32,581 nt of DNA from NCBI GenBank assembly GCA_913031305.1, contig CAJWEF010000012.1, positions 1 to 32,581 on the forward strand. Direction: 5' to 3'. How positions within the stretch are numbered: position 1 is the stretch's first letter; every line of letters starts with the position of its first letter. The position numbers and the translations under genes were made by a program. The notes under the pieces are model-generated. The model saw only the letters and a list, made by a program, of their open reading frames with translations, was not told the DNA's origin and made no database searches. This document shows positions 7,122 to 14,390 of the stretch, piece by piece. The DNA comes from an uncultured Acidiferrobacteraceae bacterium (lineage in GTDB: Bacteria; Pseudomonadota; Gammaproteobacteria; Arenicellales; UBA868).

Positions 7122-8744
7122 TTAGCCCAGTTTCATGTTGTCGATACCCACGATCTTGTCGTAGATCCAGTACAGGAGCAGAATCCCAGCGAGTAAGATT
7201 GAGCCCATGGCGGCTGCCAGCCCCCAGTTAAGGGACTTTTGCATGTGGTAGGCCACCATGTTGCCAATCAGGCGTCCGTCTTTGCCGCCAACCAGTTCTG
7301 GGGTGATGTAGTACCCGATCGCCACGATAAAGACGAGTATTACCCCGGCGCCGACCCCGGGAAGGGTCTGCGGCATATAGACCCGTAAAAAAGCCAGCGC
7401 TGGCGGCGCGCCGAGGTTCTGCGCGGCTTTCATGTAGCTCGGCGGAATGGTTTTCATGACACTGTAGATCGGCAGGATCATAAACGGCAATAGGATCTGG
7501 ATCATCACAATCACCGTGCCGGTAAAGTTGTACATCATCGGCAGGCGGTTTTCATCGGGAAGACCCAGCATCACCAGGGTGTCGTTGATTACCCCTTCCT
7601 GTTGCAGCATGACCATCCAGGCAACAATGCGAACCAGCAGCGAAGTCCAAAACGGCATCAGCACGCAGATCATCAGGATATTCGAATATCGCAAGGGCAG
7701 TGTGGCTAGAAGGTGGGAGACCGGATAGGCCAGTATCAGGCAGCCTACAGTGACGATCAGGCTGACCAGAAAGGTTCGCCACCAAAGCATTACATAGACG
7801 CGCCGTTCCGCGGGTTGCAGCTCGATTTCGTGGTCCTTATTCCACTTGCGATCCACGGCATTAAGATAATAGCCTGTGGTTTGGGGCTCTTGCATCGTGA
7901 CCAGGGATTGCCAGAAGGCCACATCACCCCAACGTTTATCTGCCTTGATCATGGCATCCCGGTACGGCGGCTCACTGACCTTTTTGAGTTTGCGGCTGGA
8001 TTTCTTGATCAGACTCTTAAATCCGGGTTTCCCATAGTTCATGCGGGTGCTGGATTTACCCACAAGAAACTTATTCGCTGACCGAAGGTCCTTATACAGC
8101 GCCTCAAAAAGCGCCTCGTCAGGTTCGCTGGCGCCGTCCCACACCTGTAATACTTTGTATAGCTTGGTGCAGTCAGCGTTTGTGAGAGGCGTGAGGTATG
8201 CGCAGATTTTAAACTGGACTCGTCTTGCCTTGTTTTTTCTCTCTCTTTCGGTGCCCTGAGCGTTTACACCGATCATGGCTATCTCATGAATAGGGAGCCA
8301 GGTGCTTGCTGATTGCCAGCGTGGATCGATTTCGATCATGGCATCACGATACGGGCCTTTCTTAGGAATACGCACCCTCCAGGCTGGATCATTCGGATCT
8401 ACGGAATCAGCGAAATTATCACTGATCAGGTATTTGTTCAGGCTCGAAAGGTCCAGATATATCGCCTCAAAGAGATTTTCCTCAGGCAGTGTTTTTCGAT
8501 CCCACTGATCGATCATGGCGAAGGTCAGCGGCAGCTGATAGTTAATCAGTGTGTCGTCGGTACTGCGGGTCAGCAGGTTGCCGATCGGGATGATAAAAAG
8601 GCTAAGCAGGAAAATTAGCGGTGGCAGTACCAGGAAAATCGCCCGGAGTTTGCTGCGGCGCATCGAGCGCTGCAGGCTGGTTTTAAGAGGTATACCGTCG
8701 GCTGTCAGCAGAGGCTGGACCGACGCCGGGGGACTATTTGTCAT
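7122..8744 (-). CDS. potB: Polyamine-type ABC importer, permease with large duplicated extracytoplasmic insert (PotB/PotH family)
   Basis: This 540-aa permease is about 250 residues longer than E. coli PotB. The first membrane span is at about 36-56. The ordinary permease core resumes at about 320 and ends with spans up to the C-terminus; it includes the loop SYMKAAQNLGAPPALAFLRV. Between them is a hydrophilic region of about 260 residues that topology places in the periplasm. This insert contains two related units, about 75-152 and 197-284. Both share a WD...LFEA(I/L)Y.DL.S.NK(Y/F)L block and a PYRDAMI..D.RW block. The pair argues for an internal duplication, perhaps forming a docking or substrate-sensing domain. 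It follows the binding-protein gene across a terminator-like hairpin and is nearly contiguous with potC. Role of the insert is unknown to me. Confidence 0.87.
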   Translation of the reverse strand: MTNSPPASVQPLLTADGIPLKTSLQRSMRRSKLRAIFLVLPPLIFLLSLFIIPIGNLLTRSTDDTLINYQLPLTFAMIDQWDRKTLPEENLFEAIYLDLSSLNKYLISDNFADSVDPNDPAWRVRIPKKGPYRDAMIEIDPRWQSASTWLPIHEIAMIGVNAQGTERERKNKARRVQFKICAYLTPLTNADCTKLYKVLQVWDGASEPDEALFEALYKDLRSANKFLVGKSSTRMNYGKPGFKSLIKKSSRKLKKVSEPPYRDAMIKADKRWGDVAFWQSLVTMQEPQTTGYYLNAVDRKWNKDHEIELQPAERRVYVMLWWRTFLVSLIVTVGCLILAYPVSHLLATLPLRYSNILMICVLMPFWTSLLVRIVAWMVMLQQEGVINDTLVMLGLPDENRLPMMYNFTGTVIVMIQILLPFMILPIYSVMKTIPPSYMKAAQNLGAPPALAFLRVYMPQTLPGVGAGVILVFIVAIGYYITPELVGGKDGRLIGNMVAYHMQKSLNWGLAAAMGSILLAGILLLYWIYDKIVGIDNMKLG

Positions 8745-8794
8745 TCACATGGACCGGCGAGGGAGATCCGACAATCATAGCCAGGGAGTGACAG

Positions 8795-8822
8795 AAAAGG
8801 GGCCAGCCGACCGACCGGCCCC
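8795..8822 (-). terminator. Intra-operon intrinsic terminator between polyamine binding protein and permeases
   Basis: On the minus strand GGGGCCGG and CTGGCCCC form an 8-bp stem (one G-U pair) followed by TTTT. It lies just after the binding-protein stop and before the potB-like gene, the same position as the terminator in the neighbouring amino acid importer. Confidence 0.7.
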
Positions 8823-8858
8823 ACAGTCTGTAAAAACAACTACCTGTCTAAAGTGGCC

Positions 8859-9956
8859 TTACTGACCCATCCAGGCAGTGAACCGCTCGGAGATCGAGTC
8901 ACCGTTATCCGCCCACCAGTCAGGATCGGCAAACAAATGCATTTGACTCAAAGCTGCCGGTGCATTGGGCATCAGCGGCATGATGTTCACGCCGGTGTTG
9001 AACCAAGGCTCACCAGCTTCGATGAGACCGATGCCTGAGGTGCGCATCGGTGCATAGGTGATCCACTTAGCCTGGCCAGCCTGCTGTTCAGGGGCAGAGG
9101 CATGAATCAGGAATTTAAGCGCTTCGTCGGCGTTCGGTGTGCCTTTGAGCATGGCCAGCCATTCCTCTTCAAGAACCTGCCCATCCCAGTTGATTACAAA
9201 GGGCGCGCCCTCTGAAAGCATAGCAGCGCCGATGCGACCGTTGTAGGCCAGCGCCATGGATACCTCACCACTGGTGACGAGTTCAAGCGGTTTGGCGCCT
9301 GAGGACCAGAATACGGCATGATCCTTGATTGTGTCGAGTTTGGCAAAAGCACGATCCATGCCTTCAGCGGTGTCTAACACAGAGTAAACGTCACCAGGTG
9401 CTACGCCGTCGGCCATCAGTGCCATCTCGACCAGTGCGTTGCCCCAAGTGTGAATACCACGCTTGCCGGGGAAGTTCGCGACATCGAAGAAGTCGGCAAT
9501 AGTCTTTGGGTTTCCAGCAGCATTGCCATCAAAGGTGCCTTCCTGATAGAAGGGGACGTAAGACCAGAAAATCTGCGGTACCACGCAGTCATTCGGTACG
9601 GACACCATAATGTCGTCATCCATCGAGGTCCCATCGGCCGCTGGCGTGAATACGTCGCGGGGCAGTTCTTCGAAGAGGCCTTCATCACAGCCAACGCGAG
9701 CTTCGTGTGGCAGGACATCAACGATGTCCCATGTCACATTGCCCGATTCGACCTGGGTGCGTACCTCGCCAAGACCGCCGTTATAGTTGACAAAGTTGGC
9801 CGTGCCCTCGGACCAGGTATCTGCATAGGCTTTCTGTTGGCTCATGGTATAAGCGCCGCCCCACGAGGCGATTGTGACGTCGGCGTGCGCCGGTACGGCC
9901 AGGGCCGCCCCAATCACTGCCGAGGCCAGGGTGGTTGCTAAGAGATGCTTACTCAT
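8859..9956 (-). CDS. Polyamine-type periplasmic binding protein (PotD/PotF-like)
   Basis: This 365-aa secreted protein of the family 1 solute-binding fold is the receptor for the adjoining importer. The signal peptide is residues 1-25 (cleavage after AHA), followed by the typical start DVTIASWGGAYTMSQQKAY. The phrase WDIVDVLPHEARVGCDEGLFEEL and the Cys in VSVPNDCVVPQIFWSY are features I associate with the PotD-like branch that often accompanies spermidine/putrescine-type permeases of alpha- and gammaproteobacteria. Its C-terminus ends DNGDSISERFTAWMGQ. It sits between the ATPase and the permeases. Annotation as spermidine/putrescine binding is by operon company; the aromatic/acidic pocket of PotD cannot be checked without alignment. 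Confidence 0.85.
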   Translation of the reverse strand: MSKHLLATTLASAVIGAALAVPAHADVTIASWGGAYTMSQQKAYADTWSEGTANFVNYNGGLGEVRTQVESGNVTWDIVDVLPHEARVGCDEGLFEELPRDVFTPAADGTSMDDDIMVSVPNDCVVPQIFWSYVPFYQEGTFDGNAAGNPKTIADFFDVANFPGKRGIHTWGNALVEMALMADGVAPGDVYSVLDTAEGMDRAFAKLDTIKDHAVFWSSGAKPLELVTSGEVSMALAYNGRIGAAMLSEGAPFVINWDGQVLEEEWLAMLKGTPNADEALKFLIHASAPEQQAGQAKWITYAPMRTSGIGLIEAGEPWFNTGVNIMPLMPNAPAALSQMHLFADPDWWADNGDSISERFTAWMGQ

Positions 9957-10025
9957 TCTCGTTCCTCCGCTATCGGTTGGTTGTCGTCATCAAAATGACG
10001 TTAGAAAACATGTCGTCGGGGCACA

Positions 10026-11129
10026 TCAGTTAGTTACCTCGACGACATCAAGTGCCCGGCAGTCCTCCATAGACCAGCCGAACTTGACTATGTCTCCCTC
10101 ATTTAACGTCGCATGGTGCGACGCATTAGGGATTTTAACAATAAAATCGCTATGTCCGCAGACTGAAGCGCGGGTACGGATATGATCACCCAGATAGATC
10201 AATTCCTCTATCTTGGCCTCGAATAAGTTGGGAAATTTTCCAACTTCGGGATTCACTTCGACTCGCTCCGGACGCAGCGAAAGTGTGGCCCGGTCGCCTA
10301 CGGCGTCAACGTTGACTTTGAATGCCTGAACGTGCTCGCCGTTATCGAGTTCGACCTGGCAGTGATTCCCCTCGAGGCTGTGCACGAACCCCGTCAGCCG
10401 GTTATTCTCGCCGATAAACTGTGCGACAAATGCGTTCTCAGGCCGTTCATACAGGTCGTTGGGGGCTGCCAATTGTTGGATGACGCCATCATCGAAGACG
10501 GCGATACGGTTCGACATAGTCAGTGCCTCGGACTGGTCGTGGGTTACGTAGACGACTGTCACGCCGAGGCTTTCATGAATATGTTTAATTTCGTACTGCA
10601 TCTGCTCACGCAGTTGCTTGTCGAGTGCGCCCAGTGGTTCGTCCATCAGCACAAGGTCAGGATCAAACACCAGAGCCCGGGCAACGGCTACCCGTTGCTG
10701 TTGGCCGCCGGAGAGTTGGGCCGGACGACGGTTGCCAAACGCCCCGAGTTGTACCATGTCGAGTGCGCGCTTGGTTCGTGACTCAATTTCGGACTTGTTG
10801 AGTCTGCGGACCTCAAGCGGAAAGGCGAGGTTCTCATTGACCGTCATATGCGGGAAGAGGGCATAGTTCTGAAAGACCATACCGATTCCGCGTTTATGGG
10901 GTGGCACTGCGTTGATGGGCTGGTTACCCAGATAAATCTCACCATGGGTGGCCGGTTCAAAGCCCGCCAACATCATCAGGCAGGTTGTTTTGCCAGAGCC
11001 AGAGGGCCCGAGCATAGTTATGAATTCCCCCTGTTTGATATCCAGATTCAGGTTTTTAACGACAAGGGTTTCGCCGTCATAACTTTTCTGCACTTTTATG
11101 AAGCGGACAAAGAAATCCTGATCACTCAT
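10026..11129 (-). CDS. potA: Polyamine-type ABC importer, ATPase (PotA/PotG family)
   Basis: This is a 367-aa cytoplasmic ATPase and the first gene of the minus-strand transport series. Walker [10 protein letters not shown] (about residues 42-50), Q-loop [13 protein letters not shown], signature [15 protein letters not shown], Walker [13 protein letters not shown] and switch His VTHDQSEAL are all present. A C-terminal TOBE-like beta domain (from about residue 240, including [10 protein letters not shown]) is what sets PotA-like proteins apart from HisP. A good ribosome site (AGGAAGGG) precedes the ATG. The 314-base gap upstream must contain the promoter for the series. Confidence 0.9.
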   Translation of the reverse strand: MSDQDFFVRFIKVQKSYDGETLVVKNLNLDIKQGEFITMLGPSGSGKTTCLMMLAGFEPATHGEIYLGNQPINAVPPHKRGIGMVFQNYALFPHMTVNENLAFPLEVRRLNKSEIESRTKRALDMVQLGAFGNRRPAQLSGGQQQRVAVARALVFDPDLVLMDEPLGALDKQLREQMQYEIKHIHESLGVTVVYVTHDQSEALTMSNRIAVFDDGVIQQLAAPNDLYERPENAFVAQFIGENNRLTGFVHSLEGNHCQVELDNGEHVQAFKVNVDAVGDRATLSLRPERVEVNPEVGKFPNLFEAKIEELIYLGDHIRTRASVCGHSDFIVKIPNASHHATLNEGDIVKFGWSMEDCRALDVVEVTN

Positions 11130-11443
11130 TTGTGAGATTTTCCCTTCCTGGCTATAGTGCCGACAGATTACGTCGGTCTGGTATTATGTTTGTGGTAACC
11201 GTCGTAGATGCCTCAGTTTAGTAGGGTTTGCGGAGATTCTCAAGGTTTTAGCCCCCTTGGTTTTTGTGGTTTCTGTGGTTTCTGTGGTTTCATGCAAGTT
11301 TGCTCTAATGGAAGTGGGTAGTTTTATAAAAGGTTCTGAATAGGGCTATCAATCGTCCAGTTTTCGCGTTGCTACCAAAAGACGGATTACCAAGCTAGAT
11401 TGGTGCGACAACTTGATAACTAGGATATGGGTCGGCGAAGATC
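11130..11443. other. Intergenic region between divergent potA and ghrA-like genes
   Basis: This 314-base gap separates two divergent genes and should hold both promoters. On the minus strand a CATAAT hexamer (near 11184-11189) could be a -10 element, but no convincing -35 matches it. A short inverted repeat (CCGAC / GTCGG, 11160-11176) and a 9-base tandem repeat are the only clear structures. I see no ORF or RNA gene. Confidence 0.5.
11261..11290. repeat. Short tandem repeat, 9-base unit
   Basis: About three and a third copies of TTTCTGTGG lie in the potA-ghrA gap (first copy TTTTTGTGG, then two perfect copies and a partial one). Such a repeat may slip in length; whether it affects either promoter is unknown. 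Confidence 0.7.
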
Positions 11444-12388
11444 ATGTTGACACAAGACAACCCCGTGATACTGCTAAAAACGGATGCGCGTGATCCGGAG
11501 TGGATCAGTGCTCTTACTTGCGCGATGCCAGAGCTTGAGGTGCGTGTGTGGCCGCAGGTGGGGGATCCCAAGGAAATCAATTGCGCTTTATTGTGGAATC
11601 CACCGGTAGAACTTTTTAACGGCTTGGAGAACCTCGAGGTGATTTTCTCGATCGGAGCAGGAGTCGATTCACTGCTCGCCTGTTCAGCGTTGCCGGCCAA
11701 GGTGCCGATTGTGCGCATGGTGGAGCCAGAGCTCACGGCAGGCATGGTTGAGTTCTGCCTATTTCAGGTTTTAAGGTTTCACCGCCTGATGCACTGTTAT
11801 GAGCGCCAGAAGGCCCAATGCGTCTGGAAAGAGTTGCCTCAGTTACCGGCACGAGATACAACGGTGGGGGTGATGGGAATGGGCGTGCTTGGCTTAGCTC
11901 TCGCCAAACAACTCCAATTACTTAACTACAATGTGATTGGTTACCGTCGGCAATCAAAACCTAACGACGCGATAGAGATGTTTTATGGTGAGGCGCAGGT
12001 AGAGGCATTTCTGTGCCAGACAATGATACTGGTGATGTTGCTTCCAGCGACTGAGCAGACCCGGCATATTATTAGCCGGAAGACGCTTGCGATGTTGCCG
12101 CCCAAGGCATGCCTGGTTAACGCTGGCCGTGGCGAATCAGTCAACGAGCAGGACCTTCTTTGGGCGCTGGACAGCGGCCAACTTCAGGCTGCGGCACTGG
12201 ACGTATTTGGTCAAGAGCCGCTGCCAATCGATCATCCCTTCTGGTCACATCCGGGTATTTTTCTAACCCCACATATCGCCAGTATCACTCACCCACCAAC
12301 AGCCTGTCGCTATATCGCTGATGCGCTCCAGGCTTACCGCGCGGGAGGGGTCTGGCCTAACCTTGTCGAAACAGGATCAGGATATTAA
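11444..12388 (+). CDS. ghrA: D-2-hydroxyacid dehydrogenase, GhrA-like glyoxylate/hydroxypyruvate reductase
   Basis: This 314-aa cytoplasmic NAD(P)-dependent oxidoreductase reduces a 2-oxoacid such as glyoxylate or hydroxypyruvate. The Rossmann nucleotide-binding motif is GVMGMGVLGLALAKQL. Substrate and catalytic residues of the family are visible as the Arg in VNAGRGESV, the acidic residue region ALDVFGQEPLP, and the catalytic His in LTPHIASITHP. The N-terminal half (PELEVRVWPQVGDP, EVIFSIGAGVDSLL) matches the GhrA subgroup closely. Its ATG has only a weak purine stretch (GCGAAGA) as ribosome site. It stands alone on the plus strand between two minus-strand groups, so it is probably monocistronic. 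The symbol is by subgroup resemblance; the natural substrate is not certain. Confidence 0.85.
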   Translation: MLTQDNPVILLKTDARDPEWISALTCAMPELEVRVWPQVGDPKEINCALLWNPPVELFNGLENLEVIFSIGAGVDSLLACSALPAKVPIVRMVEPELTAGMVEFCLFQVLRFHRLMHCYERQKAQCVWKELPQLPARDTTVGVMGMGVLGLALAKQLQLLNYNVIGYRRQSKPNDAIEMFYGEAQVEAFLCQTMILVMLLPATEQTRHIISRKTLAMLPPKACLVNAGRGESVNEQDLLWALDSGQLQAAALDVFGQEPLPIDHPFWSHPGIFLTPHIASITHPPTACRYIADALQAYRAGGVWPNLVETGSGY

Positions 12389-12484
12389 AGGCTATTCAGG
12401 CAACTGCTGCGAGTACGTTCTGGCCTGGGCACAAAAAGATGGGAGTGACAACAGATTGTTGAAATAGTTGTCGATAAGACGCGG

Positions 12485-13708
12485 TCAGGCGCCTGATTCC
12501 TGTTTGGCCGATGTGGGCTCAGGTTCGGAGGCGATTTTTCGTTGGGTCATGACAGGGATCTGCTGTTGCAGGGCGATTCGCCATTGCCCGTTATCTTCCT
12601 TGACCCAGTACTGCTCCACGATATCAGTTTTTCCTGACCCCTTGAACTTTGTCGCCCGGGTGACTAGTTGTGTCTTGGGTCCGGGGTAGATAAAGATTTC
12701 GGTGAATTCGAGGCCACCGGCCTTGGCGCGCGCCTCTGGCAGATCGTGGCGGGAGATTTTGGTGAGATCCACAGTAATAGCTGCAGAGGAAGGTTCGACC
12801 TGCTGTTGTGAAGTTAATTGAGGGCCACCGTGAACGATGGCGAGGAGGTTTGCACGCAGGCGTTGCAGCTCTGCCGGAAAAATCCAGTCCGGGGTATCGT
12901 CGATGATAATCGGCAACTCATCGGCGGTTCCAAGCAGGCGATAAAGATTCCCAAAATCAGCATTACTTAATGTAATGCATCCTTCGCTCGCACGCGGCGC
13001 GCGGTTAATCCAGCCAGGCTCAGTCCCGTGGAGCCAGATCCCGTAACCGGTTCTGCGCAGTTGCTGATCGAGTGGGTTGGGATAATTGGTGGTCAGTGCG
13101 CCAGATCCGTAACGGGCATCGAGTTGACTTCCGGGAATATAGCCATTGATCCGGTAGACGCCTACCGGCGTCTTTAGGTCTCCCTCACGTTCTTTGCCGT
13201 AACCTTGCCGGCCAACTGTGACGTAAAAATCAGCCAGTCGTTGTAGCTCACCATGAATCTGTCGAAAAACATGGAGTCGCGCTGCGGGAAGATCGACATA
13301 AAGCACTGCCGTGTTTTCCAAAGAGACTTTGACCAGTTTCGCTGGGACCCGGTTGGCCTTGATCTCACGACTGCCAATGGCATGTTGCCATCGGAGACGT
13401 AGTTGCTCGCGCAGCTCTTGAGCACGAGCCTCTGATGAACGATCACTCAGATCAGGCAGTGAGCCTACTCGCCCGGCAAGGGCAAGTAGCAGGTCAGAAC
13501 GCAACAGGTGCCCAATGCGACTATCGGGGTAATCCTGAGTCAGAGCGTTTAATACCTTAAGTCCGACAGACCATTGTCCGGCGACAATATTCGCAGTGGC
13601 GCGAAGCAGGCGGGATTCATACTCATCCGAGGTTGCCCCGGCCAGTGCCATGCCGGGCGGCATCGTTATAACAAGCGCAAGCAGCAGGCGACGGGAAAAG
13701 CGCTTCAT
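12485..13708 (-). CDS. L,D-transpeptidase (YkuD domain) with C-terminal NTF2-like domain
   Basis: This is a 407-aa exported protein that makes or uses L,D-cross-links in peptidoglycan, or attaches proteins to it. It has a signal peptide (residues 1-23), a helical N-terminal part resembling TPR (about 30-110), the YkuD catalytic domain (about 132-275) and an NTF2-like C-terminal domain (about 305-390, TRATKFKGSGKTDI then VEQYWVKEDNGQWRI). The catalytic motif is IWLHGTEP (His227) ... RASEGCITLSN (Cys244), the HxG...SxGC pattern of the family. The NTF2-like tail is seen in a subgroup of Gram-negative L,D-transpeptidases related to YafK. It follows the TPR gene and the Sel1/SH3 gene on the same strand; all three are exported or envelope-facing, so a joint role at the cell wall is likely. 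Confidence 0.9.
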   Translation of the reverse strand: MKRFSRRLLLALVITMPPGMALAGATSDEYESRLLRATANIVAGQWSVGLKVLNALTQDYPDSRIGHLLRSDLLLALAGRVGSLPDLSDRSSEARAQELREQLRLRWQHAIGSREIKANRVPAKLVKVSLENTAVLYVDLPAARLHVFRQIHGELQRLADFYVTVGRQGYGKEREGDLKTPVGVYRINGYIPGSQLDARYGSGALTTNYPNPLDQQLRRTGYGIWLHGTEPGWINRAPRASEGCITLSNADFGNLYRLLGTADELPIIIDDTPDWIFPAELQRLRANLLAIVHGGPQLTSQQQVEPSSAAITVDLTKISRHDLPEARAKAGGLEFTEIFIYPGPKTQLVTRATKFKGSGKTDIVEQYWVKEDNGQWRIALQQQIPVMTQRKIASEPEPTSAKQESGA

Positions 13709-13778
13709 AAGTGTCCTTCGCGTCGGGTTTCGGGGATCCGGCAGGGCGCAAGTGTACCCGTTGGCTCCCGGCTTTCCA

Positions 13779-13800
13779 AACAGGGGCCAGTTCCCCTGTT
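13779..13800 (-). terminator. Hairpin after the TPR gene
   Basis: A perfect 8-bp inverted repeat (AACAGGGG / CCCCTGTT, 6-base loop) lies three bases past the stop of the TPR gene. No T-run follows on the minus strand, so it may be a weak terminator or an RNA-stability element before the L,D-transpeptidase gene. Confidence 0.45.
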
Positions 13801-13802
13801 AA

Positions 13803-14390
13803 CTAAGGGGTTACGGGCGGTAATCGCACACTGGAAAGCTCGCCCAGCGTAGTCAAGGGCTCTTTCTTGTCCGCTTGCGAATCGTCTGGGTTCATCGCAT
13901 GACGATAGGCGCGTGCGGCCTGTTCGGCGTAGACCTGAGAAAGGTTATCAAACAGAATACGATAAGAGGGGTCAGTATATAAACCAGCACGCAACAATGC
14001 TGCGGCCTGTTCCAGCTTGCCCTGCAGGCCATAAAGTCTTGCAAGATTATTGTAGGGTTCTGGACGCCCTGGATAACGGGTGATTAGCTCGCGGTAAGCC
14101 TGTTCGGCCTCATCGTGTCGTCCGCTAGCGGCAAACACATCAGCTCGTGCAAACAGTAGCTCGGTTGATTCACTGGTTCCTTTGTCAATAGTGGTTTCGA
14201 TCAATATCAACGCTTCGTTGTAGCGCTGTGACTTAAGCAGGGCTTGTATTTGTTCAAGTTCCGAAGCGGGTATTGTTGAGCTCAGCAGCATGCCAGCGCT
14301 GATGGCGAGCAGTGCGAGAAGACGGTGTCCCGGTTGTTGCCAACGATTCTTTGAAGAATCTGGTGTTCGTGTTTTAACGGGTCGCTTCAG
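13803..14390 (-). CDS. Exported TPR-repeat protein; start uncertain
   Basis: The ORF track gives 162 aa from an ATG at 14291. It contains about three TPR units, for example SAELLFARADVFAASGRHDE-like and EPYNNLARLYGLQGKLEQAA, with TPR signature Ala/Gly/Pro positions. The frame stays open upstream, and the residues there read RLLALLAISAGMLLSSTIPAS, a convincing signal peptide that the ATG start would cut in half. No ATG, GTG or TTG lies in this extension. The only usual-type alternative is a CTG at 14390, which gives a 195-aa protein starting (M)KRPVKTRTP and overlaps the end of the Sel1/SH3 gene by 17 bases, with GGGA 11 bases upstream. I give the longer form but the start is open. Partner of the L,D-transpeptidase gene that follows. 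Function unknown beyond protein-protein contact. Confidence 0.7.
   Translation of the reverse strand: MKRPVKTRTPDSSKNRWQQPGHRLLALLAISAGMLLSSTIPASELEQIQALLKSQRYNEALILIETTIDKGTSESTELLFARADVFAASGRHDEAEQAYRELITRYPGRPEPYNNLARLYGLQGKLEQAAALLRAGLYTDPSYRILFDNLSQVYAEQAARAYRHAMNPDDSQADKKEPLTTLGELSSVRLPPVTP

Noticed and set aside
6444-7231. Two plus-strand ORFs of about 200 codons opposite potC
   Set aside because: They mirror the permease codons in other frames, with low-complexity basic or His-rich products; the permease is unmistakable.
11261-11290. CRISPR-like repeat
   Set aside because: Units are nine bases without spacers, so this is a simple tandem repeat. No CRISPR array was found elsewhere.
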